From Candidatus Peregrinibacteria bacterium CG10_big_fil_rev_8_21_14_0_10_36_19 (GTDB lineage Bacteria > Patescibacteriota > Gracilibacteria > UBA1369 > LOWO2-01-FULL-3), in contig PFDP01000014.1 in assembly GCA_002772535.1 (NCBI GenBank), positions 62,001 through 126,000 of the forward strand: 64,000 bases of DNA. Direction: 5' to 3'. The notes below the pieces were generated by a model. It had not been told where the DNA came from, did not search any database, and saw only the letters and a list, made by a program, of their open reading frames with translations. The position numbers and the translations under genes are program-made. How positions within the stretch are numbered: the stretch's first letter is position 1; each line of letters opens with the position of its first letter. Shown one piece after another: positions 27,542-35,263 of this stretch.

Positions 27542-29083
27542 ATGCATAAAAAAATATTCAAACCAATTAAAATGGGTGGTGCAACAGCATTACTAGCGGT
27601 TACATCACTTATTAGTTACGCAATAGGACTCGGTCGAGATAAAGTAATTGCCTTCAATTTTGGCGCAACAACAGCAACCGACGCTTACAACGCCTCCTTT
27701 ATAATCCCAGATATGTTATTCAACCTCTTTATTGCAGGTGCATTAGCAGCAGCATTTTTACCGGTTTTCTCAGAACATCTTGTAAAAGACAAGGAAAAGG
27801 CCCATCAAATTGCAAACACAATTCTAACAGGGGGTACACTTTTAATTACCATAATTGCAATTTTGGCATTTATTTTTATGGAGCACTTAGTACCATTTAT
27901 ATTTCTTAGCGACGACCCAGAATTACAAAAAAGCATAATAAACATGACACGCCTCATGCTACCATCAGCAATACTTTTTGCCATAAGCAACACGCTTGGG
28001 AATATTCTCATGAGCTATAAACATTTTATGGCATATTCTCTATCTCCAATTTTATACAACTTGGGGATAATTTTAGGAGTAATTTTCTTAAATGAAAGCT
28101 TCGGTATCTATTCAGCCGCAATTGGAGTTTTGATAGGAGCAATACTACACGCAACTGTTAGGGTAATAGATACCATTTTTACAGGATACAAATATAAACC
28201 AGAATTAAAACTAAAAGACCCCGCATTTAAAAAGATTGTTAAATTAATGATACCAAAAACAATTAGCTTAATAGCATGGCAAATAAATCTCTATATATTT
28301 ACATTTGTAGGATTAAAATTAAGCGAAGGTTCTGTAGCAGCATTTAATTTTGCAAGAAATATTCAAAGCTTTCCAGTTAGCCTATTTGGCATAGCATTTG
28401 CCACTGCAGTATTCCCATATTTAACAACAACAATAAGCGAAAATGATAAAGAAAAATACACAGAGCACACACAGAAAACTATCCAAAGAATCTTGTTTTT
28501 CACCATCCCGGCTATGGTAGGAATAATGTTACTCTCAAAACCACTAGTTCAACTAATATTGGGGGGAGGGGAGTTTGATGAAAATGCTATCAATCTCACA
28601 GCATCCATTTTATTCTTTTTTGCCATCTCAATCCCATTTGAAAGCCTGGTTCACATACTCGCAAGAGCATTTTATGCAAAACAAAACACATTAACACCAA
28701 TGATCATAAATCTATCTGCAATGACAGTAATATCACTAATCACACTATATGTTGCACCACAATATGGAGCAAAATGGTTTTCAATAGGTTTTTCAATTGG
28801 CTTTGCATTCCAGGTTTTTATATTAGCAATCGCACTAAAAAAAGAATTACACAAATTCAAAACATCAATATTTATAACAAGTATAGGAAAAATTTTAGTT
28901 TCTAGCTTAATAATGGCGATAGCAATTTTAATGTTGCAAAACTCCTTACATTCAACAAATATAATCACAACTTTAGTTCAAATAACAGCAGGTGCAACTG
29001 TATTCTTAATAACAGCAGCAGCATTAAAACTAGAAGAAATATCAAGTGTTCAATATATAATTCAAAGATGCTTAAAAAAATAA
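27542..29083 (+). CDS. murJ: Lipid II flippase MurJ (MviN)
   Basis: 513 aa with about 14 predicted membrane helices. It flips lipid-linked peptidoglycan precursor across the membrane. The N-terminus is typical (AVTSLISYAIGLGRDKVIAFNFGA, ATDAYNASFIIPDMLFNLFIAGALAAAFLPVF), as are the conserved NFARNIQSFPVSLFGIAFATAVFP and FAISIPFESLVHILARAFYA segments. With murC and FtsB/DivIC it indicates a peptidoglycan wall. The last 16 nt overlap the start of the C39-like protease gene. Confidence 0.96.
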   Translation: MHKKIFKPIKMGGATALLAVTSLISYAIGLGRDKVIAFNFGATTATDAYNASFIIPDMLFNLFIAGALAAAFLPVFSEHLVKDKEKAHQIANTILTGGTLLITIIAILAFIFMEHLVPFIFLSDDPELQKSIINMTRLMLPSAILFAISNTLGNILMSYKHFMAYSLSPILYNLGIILGVIFLNESFGIYSAAIGVLIGAILHATVRVIDTIFTGYKYKPELKLKDPAFKKIVKLMIPKTISLIAWQINLYIFTFVGLKLSEGSVAAFNFARNIQSFPVSLFGIAFATAVFPYLTTTISENDKEKYTEHTQKTIQRILFFTIPAMVGIMLLSKPLVQLILGGGEFDENAINLTASILFFFAISIPFESLVHILARAFYAKQNTLTPMIINLSAMTVISLITLYVAPQYGAKWFSIGFSIGFAFQVFILAIALKKELHKFKTSIFITSIGKILVSSLIMAIAILMLQNSLHSTNIITTLVQITAGATVFLITAAALKLEEISSVQYIIQRCLKK

Positions 29084-29730
29084 TCATTATAAGTTTAATT
29101 TTAGCAGCCACAATAGGTGGTGCTTTAAACTATAAAAAAACGGAGAAAAAAATAGTAAAGGAGCAAAATCAAATACAAGCACAGGCAGAAAATTTGCTTG
29201 AAGTGAATTTTATTTGCCAAGCCCCATTGCAAACACAAGAAAACTGGGAACTACACGAAGAAAGTTGTGAAGAAGCAGCTCTTTTACAGGCATACTTATA
29301 CGAGAAAAACAAAAGTATGACAAAATCAGAAGCAAACACAGAAGTATTAAAAATGATCAATTGGCAAATAGAAAACAAAGGCAAACACGAAGATTTATAT
29401 AGCGAAAAAATGATCAATTTTGCAAGAGAGTATTACCAACTAGAAAAAGATGAATTTCAAACTATAAAAAATGCAACAATTGACGATATCAAAAAAATAA
29501 TTGATCAAGGACATCCTGTCATAGTGCCTGTTTTAGCAAAAGAATTAAAAAATCCTTATTACCCATACCCTGGATATCATATGCTTGTAGCAATAGGGTA
29601 TACAAAAGACCACATCATAACGAATGATAACGGAACGAGACATGGGGAAAAATTTAGTTACAAAAATGAAATTTTTCAAAAAGCTATGGACGCCTCCACA
29701 AAAGAAATTTACTACCTAAAGTTTAAATAA
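29068..29730 (+). CDS. C39-like cysteine peptidase, exported
   Basis: 220 aa. An N-terminal hydrophobic segment (about 3-20, KIIIISLILAATIGGALNY) serves as signal or anchor. The body matches the peptidase C39-like fold: FICQAPLQTQENWELHEESCEEAALLQAYL carries the putative nucleophile Cys. The histidine YHMLVAIGYTKDHIITNDNG lies near 170, with Asp/Asn following. These domains cleave peptides or act as cell-wall peptidases outside the membrane. It starts inside the 3' end of murJ (16-nt overlap), suggesting coupling to envelope synthesis. The 3' end overlaps ribD by 19 nt. Confidence 0.82.
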   Translation: MLKKIIIISLILAATIGGALNYKKTEKKIVKEQNQIQAQAENLLEVNFICQAPLQTQENWELHEESCEEAALLQAYLYEKNKSMTKSEANTEVLKMINWQIENKGKHEDLYSEKMINFAREYYQLEKDEFQTIKNATIDDIKKIIDQGHPVIVPVLAKELKNPYYPYPGYHMLVAIGYTKDHIITNDNGTRHGEKFSYKNEIFQKAMDASTKEIYYLKFK

Positions 29731-30794
29731 CCACATATCTTCACATCAGATCCGATCGTAGAAACAGAAACATCAGACAAAAAAACAGAATCAGAAAGCT
29801 TATCAACACCATTACCACCTATAACACTTAAGCCATTACCACCTATAATCTTTGGAGAAACATACCAAAGGACTTTATCAATTAACTCACCATTTCCCAG
29901 ATTCTCATCAAACAAACTCCCAAAAACACTAGCCCCTCCCTCTACATACACACTTCCAACAGAAAAATCATAGATTTGCTTTAAAATATCCAACCAATTA
30001 GCAAATTTCAAAACCCGCCCACCAATTTCCTCATATAAGTACTCTTTCCCATTAATTTCTTTTACAAAATACAAAAAATTACCATCCCTAAAAAAATTTA
30101 AGTTAAGATCCAAATCAGCACAACCACCAACAACAATACGCAAAAGATTTTTATCACTAAGCTCACCAAAAGAAGCAAGAGTGGGATTATCATTCCTTAC
30201 AGTACCAGCACCAACTAAAACGGCATCACAATAACTTCTTTCCAAATGAGCATCATTTCTAGCAGCCTCACCAGTAATATATTTAGACTCGCCAGAAGCT
30301 GTAGCGATCTTTCCATCAAGAGTAACAGCAGCCTTCATAACAACATAAGGCAAACCAAGAATAGAATTTTTTACAAACTCTTGATTCAAAGAGCGAATGG
30401 ATCTAACTAACTCTAAATCTTCACAAACAAAAACCTGCACACCATGACTCCTAAGAAATTCAATTCCACCACCATTTACTTTCATAGATGGATCAATCAT
30501 TCCAACAAAAACTCTAGCAATACCAGCTTGTATAATAGCCTCCGTACATGGCGGCGTTTTTCCAGTGTGACAACATGGCTCAAGAGTTACATAAAGATCA
30601 GACCCCATTAAAGAATTATTAGCAGAATCAAAAGCATTAATTTCTGCATGACGATCGCCAAAAGCCTTATGCCACCCCTCACCAATAATCTCACCATTCC
30701 TAACAACTACAGCACCAACACAAGGATTAGTTAAAACACACCCTTTACCAAGTTTAGCAAGCTCTAAAGCCCTAGCCATAAACCTTAGATCCAT
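29712..30794 (-). CDS. ribD: Bifunctional riboflavin deaminase/reductase
   Basis: 360 aa, two domains. The N-terminal zinc deaminase (1-145) has DRHAEINAF and PCCHTGKTPPCTEAII, which hold the zinc ligands and catalytic Glu. The C-terminal pyrimidine reductase (about 150-358) includes YVVMKAAVTLDGKIATASGESKYI, DAVLVGAGTVRNDNPTL and VYVEGGASVFGSLF. It performs the second and third steps of riboflavin synthesis. It starts 1 nt after ribBA. RibE and RibH are not in the window. Confidence 0.96.
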   Translation of the reverse strand: MDLRFMARALELAKLGKGCVLTNPCVGAVVVRNGEIIGEGWHKAFGDRHAEINAFDSANNSLMGSDLYVTLEPCCHTGKTPPCTEAIIQAGIARVFVGMIDPSMKVNGGGIEFLRSHGVQVFVCEDLELVRSIRSLNQEFVKNSILGLPYVVMKAAVTLDGKIATASGESKYITGEAARNDAHLERSYCDAVLVGAGTVRNDNPTLASFGELSDKNLLRIVVGGCADLDLNLNFFRDGNFLYFVKEINGKEYLYEEIGGRVLKFANWLDILKQIYDFSVGSVYVEGGASVFGSLFDENLGNGELIDKVLWYVSPKIIGGNGLSVIGGNGVDKLSDSVFLSDVSVSTIGSDVKICGYLNFR

Positions 30795-30795
30795 A

Positions 30796-32001
30796 TTAAA
30801 TATGGTTTAAAATATGTCCCATCTTATCTTTCTTCGTTTTTAAATATGACAAACTTCTTTCATGAGAATTAACTTCAATTGGCACCCTCTCCACAACATT
30901 CAATCCATACCCCTCAAGTCCAACAATTTTTTTCGGGTTGTTAGTCATAAGCCTAATATCCTTTACACCTAAATCAACCAAAATCTGCGCACCAATACCA
31001 TAATCTCTTAAATCAGGTGCAAATCCCAATTTTTCATTCGCCGTAATAGTGTCCAACCCCTCATCCTGCAAAGCATATGCTTTAACTTTATTTATCAGTC
31101 CAATACCTCTACCTTCTTGTCTCATATACAAAATCACGCCAGAACCTTCATTCTCAAGTTTTTTCATAGCCGCCTCAAGCTGCAATCTGCAATCACATTT
31201 CAAAGAGCGAAAAACTTCACTTGTAATACATTCACTATGAGCACGCACCAATACAGGTTTAGAAGAGTCGATTTTACCTTTAACAAATGCAATATGTTCA
31301 GCATCATCCAAGTCATTTTTATAAACCTTCATAGTAAAGTCTCCGAAATCGGTAGGTAGAACAGTTTCAGCCATAAGCTTAACTAATTTCTCACTCCTTC
31401 TTCTGTACTCAATCAGATCAGATATCGTAACAATTTTCAAATTATGCTCCTTTGCAAATGTTAATAACTCATCTCTTCTCATCATTTCACCATCCTCTCT
31501 AGCAATCTCACAAATCATTCCAGCAGGGGATAAACCAGCCAATCTAGCAAGATCAACAGCAGCCTCGGTATGACCAGCCCGTCTCAAAACACCACCTTCT
31601 TTTGCAATCAAAGGAAAAACATGACCAGGTCTCGCAAAATCAGTAGATACAGAACTATAATTTGCAATTGCTTTTACAGTTTTAGCTCTATCTGTTGCGG
31701 AAATACCAGTACTAGTTCCATCAATCAAATCAACGGAAACAGTAAAATTACACTGCTTAGATTCAGCATTACGCTCAACCATTGGAGTAAATTGAAGACG
31801 ATCAGCAATATCCACATCAACAGGGACACAAATCAACCCCCTTCCATGAACAGCCATAAAATTAACAGCTGCCGGAGTCACTAACTCGGCAGCCATTAAA
31901 AGATCTCCTTCATTTTCTCTGTCTTCATCATCAAGCACAACTACCATCCCACCAGTCTTAATAGACTGAATTACATCCTCTATATCATCAAATTTAAGCA
32001 T
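30796..32001 (-). CDS. ribBA: Bifunctional DHBP synthase / GTP cyclohydrolase II
   Basis: 401 aa. The RibB domain (1-200) has [30 protein letters not shown] and the [22 protein letters not shown] region. The RibA domain (about 205-395) has [12 protein letters not shown], zinc ligands around [22 protein letters not shown] and [15 protein letters not shown]. It makes both precursors of riboflavin. I start at the ATG 32001, which is 4 nt after tsf; the track start at 32034 would overlap tsf by 29 nt and adds atypical residues. Operon order is rpsB, tsf, ribBA, ribD, an unusual coupling of translation and flavin genes. Confidence 0.96.
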   Translation of the reverse strand: MLKFDDIEDVIQSIKTGGMVVVLDDEDRENEGDLLMAAELVTPAAVNFMAVHGRGLICVPVDVDIADRLQFTPMVERNAESKQCNFTVSVDLIDGTSTGISATDRAKTVKAIANYSSVSTDFARPGHVFPLIAKEGGVLRRAGHTEAAVDLARLAGLSPAGMICEIAREDGEMMRRDELLTFAKEHNLKIVTISDLIEYRRRSEKLVKLMAETVLPTDFGDFTMKVYKNDLDDAEHIAFVKGKIDSSKPVLVRAHSECITSEVFRSLKCDCRLQLEAAMKKLENEGSGVILYMRQEGRGIGLINKVKAYALQDEGLDTITANEKLGFAPDLRDYGIGAQILVDLGVKDIRLMTNNPKKIVGLEGYGLNVVERVPIEVNSHERSLSYLKTKKDKMGHILNHI

Positions 32002-32005
32002 AAAA

Positions 32006-32779
32006 CTAGATTGCGAACCTAGAAAAACTTTCAATTACAGCATCAGAAGATGCAAGTAATTGCTCGATAGTTAAATCCGGATTCTTAACAAATGCCTGTT
32101 TTAGTAAAGCGCTTTCTTCTCTAAATTTCTTTTCCTTACCAATCATGATTTTTTCAACCATTTCAGCAGGCTTTCCCTCTTGAGCTAATTGTTCAGCCCA
32201 AATTGCTTTTTCTCTAGCAACAAGCTCATCAGAAACTTCTTCTGGAGCAATAAAGTGTGGATTAGTAGCAGCAATATGCATAGCAATATCTTTAGCAAGA
32301 TCAGCATTACCACCTTTAATTCCAACTAAAACTCCAATTTTTCCATTAGAGTGAACATAATCACCAACACTTTCGTTGTTGTAAATTGCCATTTTAGCAA
32401 TTTGAACATTTTCTCCTAGTCTATATCCAGCATCCTTAATCATATCTAACTCTTTATCATCAACTGAGATTTCACCAGCTAATAATTTATCAGCAACTTC
32501 CTCAGCAACAGACATAAAATCATCGCTTAAAGCAACAAAATCAGTTTCACAATTCAATTGCACCATTGCAGATACACCATCCTTAGACTTAATAAACACA
32601 ACACCAAAAGATGTAACTCTATCCGCTCTATCAGCTGCCTTAGCAGCACCTTTTTTTCTCAAAATATCTACCGCAGCATCATAATCACCATTTGATTCTT
32701 CCAAAGCAGCTTTACAAGCCATCATAGAAACACCTGTAGCTTCACGTAATTCTTTAATTTGTTCAATTGAAACAGCCAT
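32006..32779 (-). CDS. tsf: Translation elongation factor Ts
   Basis: 257 aa, guanine-nucleotide exchange factor for EF-Tu. The UBA-like N-terminus reads [37 protein letters not shown]. The EF-Tu contact region includes [15 protein letters not shown] (TDFV motif), followed by [11 protein letters not shown]. It is a little shorter than the E. coli protein. It follows rpsB after 26 nt in the widely conserved rpsB-tsf order. Confidence 0.97.
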   Translation of the reverse strand: MAVSIEQIKELREATGVSMMACKAALEESNGDYDAAVDILRKKGAAKAADRADRVTSFGVVFIKSKDGVSAMVQLNCETDFVALSDDFMSVAEEVADKLLAGEISVDDKELDMIKDAGYRLGENVQIAKMAIYNNESVGDYVHSNGKIGVLVGIKGGNADLAKDIAMHIAATNPHFIAPEEVSDELVAREKAIWAEQLAQEGKPAEMVEKIMIGKEKKFREESALLKQAFVKNPDLTIEQLLASSDAVIESFSRFAI

Positions 32780-32805
32780 AATTATTTGTATTTTAAAATA
32801 TAAAT

Positions 32806-33498
32806 TTACTTAGAAGTTTTTGCAGACTTCTTCTTTAAAGCCTCTTGCACTCTTGAAAGTAAATATTTAAGTGATTTCAAAGCATCATCATTTCCAGGAA
32901 TTGGAAAATCAACACCAGAAGGGTTTGAATTAGAATCCAAAATAGCTACAACAGGAAGACCAAGTCTTTTAGCCTCCTTAACAGCAATTTGATCTCTAAC
33001 AACATCAACTACGAATACGCAATCAGGTAGATCAGATAAATTTTGTACACCTCCTAGAGATGCTTCAAGTTTTACAATTGTTTTATCCAAAGAAGATGCT
33101 TCCTTTTTAGTATATTTTTTAAATTCACCAGTTTCTTTTTGACCTTTTAAATCAGCCAAGTACTTAACACGAGCCTTAATAGTCTTAAAATTAGTTAAAA
33201 GACCAGGAATCCATCTTGAAGAAACGAATGGCATAGAAACACCACCTGCAATATCTTCAATTAGCTTAAGTGTTTGAGGTTTAGTACTAACAAAAAGTAC
33301 AACCTTCCCTTCAGAAGCCATTTTAGATAAAAACGCCACAGCTTGCTCAAGGTAAGTTGCAGTTTTTTCTAAATTGATAATATGAATCCCATCTTGTTCA
33401 CCAAAAAGAAATTTTTTCATTCTTGGATTCCATTTTTGAGTTCTGTGTCCAACGTGCACCGCACTATCGAACATCTCCTTAAATTCTGATTTTGACAT
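32806..33498 (-). CDS. rpsB: 30S ribosomal protein S2
   Basis: 230 aa. Typical S2 features: VHVGHRTQKWNPRMKKFLFGEQDGIHIINL, MPFVSSRWIPGLLTNFKTI, LPDCVFVVDVVRDQIAVKEAKRLGLPVVAILDSNSNP, and GNDDALKSLKYLLSRV. A basic tail (KKKSAKTSK) ends it. Unlike most genes here it has a Shine-Dalgarno-like AAGGATT 5' of the ATG, and a GC-richer, structured leader of about 100 nt. First gene of the rpsB-tsf-ribBA-ribD operon. Confidence 0.97.
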   Translation of the reverse strand: MSKSEFKEMFDSAVHVGHRTQKWNPRMKKFLFGEQDGIHIINLEKTATYLEQAVAFLSKMASEGKVVLFVSTKPQTLKLIEDIAGGVSMPFVSSRWIPGLLTNFKTIKARVKYLADLKGQKETGEFKKYTKKEASSLDKTIVKLEASLGGVQNLSDLPDCVFVVDVVRDQIAVKEAKRLGLPVVAILDSNSNPSGVDFPIPGNDDALKSLKYLLSRVQEALKKKSAKTSK

Positions 33499-33596
33499 AA
33501 TCCTTATGGTTTACGCCTGGCAGTCATTAACTTGTGTCATGCCCACTAGGGGAGGATTCCACAACCTGAAAGACAGACTTGAAATAAATAAATAGC
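33499..33596 (-). promoter_or_regulatory. Candidate structured 5' leader of rpsB
   Basis: The segment before rpsB is clearly richer in G and C than other gaps. On the minus strand it holds possible hairpins (CCCCTAGTGGG; TGCCAGGCGTA) and possible longer pairings (GGTT with AACC, AGTC with GACT), ending in AAGGATTATG. In other bacteria the rpsB leader mediates feedback control by S2; a similar role here is inference. I cannot fold it or compare it. Confidence 0.4.
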
Positions 33597-33602
33597 AGGA
33601 GT

Positions 33603-33631
33603 AATTTAATGAAAAACATCCCTTAATGCAA
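33603..33631 (-). promoter_or_regulatory. Promoter of the rpsB operon
   Basis: Minus strand: TTGCAT (33631-33626), 17 nt, TAAATT (33608-33603). Start predicted near 33596, about 98 nt before the rpsB ATG, leaving room for the leader. Confidence 0.45.
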
Positions 33632-33892
33632 GTAAAAAAGCCAAAAATGGAAGAATTAAATAATTTAAGAAACAAAATTAACAAAATAGATCAAAAATTA
33701 ATCAAGACACTCAAAGAAAGAGAAGCTTTAGTTAGAGAAATATCAAAAATCAAGAAAGACCAAAATATCCGCATTATTAACAGAAAAAGAGAAAAAGAGG
33801 TTATAGAAAAATGTGAGAATTTATATCAAAAAAACATCATGAAAAAGGTAATAAGCGAGTCAGTAAAAATACAAAAAGCATCTTTGACTTAA
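33626..33892 (+). CDS. Chorismate mutase (AroQ type)
   Basis: 88 aa, all helical, matching the monofunctional AroQ fold: LRNKINKIDQKLIKTLKERE, then LVREISKIKKDQN, then RKREKEVIEK. The conserved Arg, Lys and Glu side chains of the active site (LRNKI, R in KEREALVREI, K in the second helix) are present. It converts chorismate to prephenate. The start could be ATG 33626 or, more like the family, ATG 33647. No other aromatic amino-acid gene is in the window; chorismate is also used by the pab genes at 46-48 kb. Confidence 0.8.
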   Translation: MQVKKPKMEELNNLRNKINKIDQKLIKTLKEREALVREISKIKKDQNIRIINRKREKEVIEKCENLYQKNIMKKVISESVKIQKASLT

Positions 33893-33912
33893 AAGCTAAA
33901 ATTTGATATAAT
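33884..33912 (+). promoter_or_regulatory. Extended -10 promoter of the RsbW/STAS/PrsW operon
   Basis: TTGACT (33884-33889), 17 nt, TATAAT (33907-33912) with TGa extension. One of the strongest promoter matches in the window; the -35 lies in the last codons of the chorismate mutase gene. Start near 33919, about 15 nt before the ATG at 33934. Confidence 0.65.
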
Positions 33913-33933
33913 ATAAACATAAAAAAGAAACAA

Positions 33934-34461
33934 ATGGACGAAAATACAAACAAAAAAACAAAAATAACAATTACACTTCCAACTAGTGCGTATTTCATGT
34001 CTGGTATTAGAGATTTTACTTTAAACATGATCAAAAATACTACAAACTTCCCAGAAAAATGGGCCTTTAGATTTCAATCGGTTGTTGATGAGCTTTGTAA
34101 TAACGCAATTGAACATGGATCAGCGCCAGAAAGCGAAATTAGAATTACATTTATACATGTAAAAGACGACTATCTTGAAATAGAAGTAGAAGATACAGGA
34201 ACCGGTAAGGATAAAATTAAAGCAGAGGAACTAACAAAAATTATTGAATCAAGAAAAGCCCCTGGCTATGCATTTACAGGAATTAGAGGAAGAGGACTTG
34301 TAAAAATAGTAAGCGAATGGACAGATGAATTAAAAATTGAAGACAGGCCAGAAGGGGGACTCAGACTTACTATTAAAAAATATTTAAAAAATGCAAGACA
34401 AGGTGAAGGTCTTGAGCTTGAACAAAAACAAAACTCACTAACAATTAACAATTTACAATAA
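33934..34461 (+). CDS. RsbW/SpoIIAB-like anti-sigma factor kinase
   Basis: 175 aa, GHKL-type ATPase. N box VVDELCNNAIEHGSA (about 50-64), G1 box EVEDTGTGKDKI, G2 box FTGIRGRGLVKIVSEW. Such kinases bind a sigma factor or other target and phosphorylate STAS antagonists on Ser. Its stop overlaps the start of a STAS gene (ATG inside AATAATGAC), so the pair is translationally coupled. A C-terminal tail of about 20 residues after the catalytic domain (GLELEQKQNSLTINN) is unassigned. No classical sigma factor gene is adjacent, so the target is open. Confidence 0.9.
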   Translation: MDENTNKKTKITITLPTSAYFMSGIRDFTLNMIKNTTNFPEKWAFRFQSVVDELCNNAIEHGSAPESEIRITFIHVKDDYLEIEVEDTGTGKDKIKAEELTKIIESRKAPGYAFTGIRGRGLVKIVSEWTDELKIEDRPEGGLRLTIKKYLKNARQGEGLELEQKQNSLTINNLQ

Positions 34462-35261
34462 TGACAGAGGCAACAATTACAATTGAAGACAAAGGTGGAC
34501 TAAAAATTGCACACATAGGTGGTCAATTAGACGAAAGCAATGTAGACACAAAAATCCAAGATATATACAAAGCCCTTGAATCATCACAACCAGGGGTAAA
34601 AATGATTTTTGACCTTGAAAATTTAGAATACATGAATAGTAAATCTATAGGGTATTTAACAGATTTATACGGCAAAGTTACAGAAAAGGGAGGTAAAGTA
34701 GCCATATCTAATGCAAAACCTAATATAGCTGATATTCTTCAAGTAGTTGGCCTAACTCAATTAATAAATACATACGAAACCGTGCAAGAAGCAGAATTAG
34801 CGATGAACGGAAGTCAGCAAACTGCACAACCAGAAGCAGCTTCAGCGCCAACAGCTACGCCTGCACCTACAGCAGCATCGATGCCTCAAGCAGTAGAACA
34901 GCCTATTCAAACAATGCCAGAGGCGCCAGTACAGGCTCCTGCATCACAAGCCCCTGCTGCATCACCACAAGTGGCAACACCAGCACCAGCAGAAATGCCA
35001 ACCATGCCAATTCAAGCAGCCAACGAAGCTCCACAAGTAACTCCATCAGTTGCAAGTTCAGAAACTGTGCAAGCTCCAATGCCAACAGTTGAAGCTACCC
35101 CAGCTCAAGCACCAACACCCGTTTCAACACCGATGCCTACAGCGGAACCAGTACCCCAAACAGTAGAGCAACCTAGCCCAACAATGCCACAAGAGCCAAT
35201 GCAAGCTCCTGCACCAACACCAACAGAATCTACAGAAGAGTCTAGTTACAAATTTGAATAG
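34461..35261 (+). CDS. STAS protein with long Pro/Ala/Gln-rich tail
   Basis: 266 aa. Residues 1-108 are a STAS domain (KMIFDLENLEYMNSKSIGYL; Ser in MNSKS is the probable phosphorylation site), partner of the RsbW-like kinase just upstream. Residues about 112-255 are low complexity, with repeated Pro, Ala, Gln, Thr and Met (QAPASQAPAASPQVATPAPA; MPTAEPVPQTVEQPSPTMPQ). The phrases PMPT, VEQP and MPQ/MPE recur, suggesting an expanded imperfect repeat. The tail ends ESSYKFE. No membrane segment is visible. PrsW-like protease starts 2 nt after its stop. Confidence 0.88.
   Translation: MTEATITIEDKGGLKIAHIGGQLDESNVDTKIQDIYKALESSQPGVKMIFDLENLEYMNSKSIGYLTDLYGKVTEKGGKVAISNAKPNIADILQVVGLTQLINTYETVQEAELAMNGSQQTAQPEAASAPTATPAPTAASMPQAVEQPIQTMPEAPVQAPASQAPAASPQVATPAPAEMPTMPIQAANEAPQVTPSVASSETVQAPMPTVEATPAQAPTPVSTPMPTAEPVPQTVEQPSPTMPQEPMQAPAPTPTESTEESSYKFE
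34800..35240 (+). repeat. Imperfect Pro/Ala/Gln-coding repeat tract
   Basis: About 440 nt in the 3' part of the STAS gene encode recurrent units such as VEQP-TMP and QAP-A-P-TP. At DNA level words such as CCAACA, GCTCCTGCA and CAAGCTCC recur. The tract is more G+C-rich than the surrounding genes, as expected from Pro and Ala codons. Repeat number could vary between strains. Confidence 0.5.
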
Positions 35262-35263
35262 TA

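Noticed and set aside
33601-33625. Mini-ORF ATG AAA AAC ATC CCT TAA after AGGAG, before chorismate mutase
   Set aside because: It has a good Shine-Dalgarno-like site but is only five codons, shows no attenuator structure, and overlaps the rpsB promoter region on the other strand; chance is enough.
33934-34461. Two-component histidine kinase instead of RsbW-like
   Set aside because: The GHKL domain stands alone without a dimerisation/His-phosphotransfer region, and STAS is the coupled partner.
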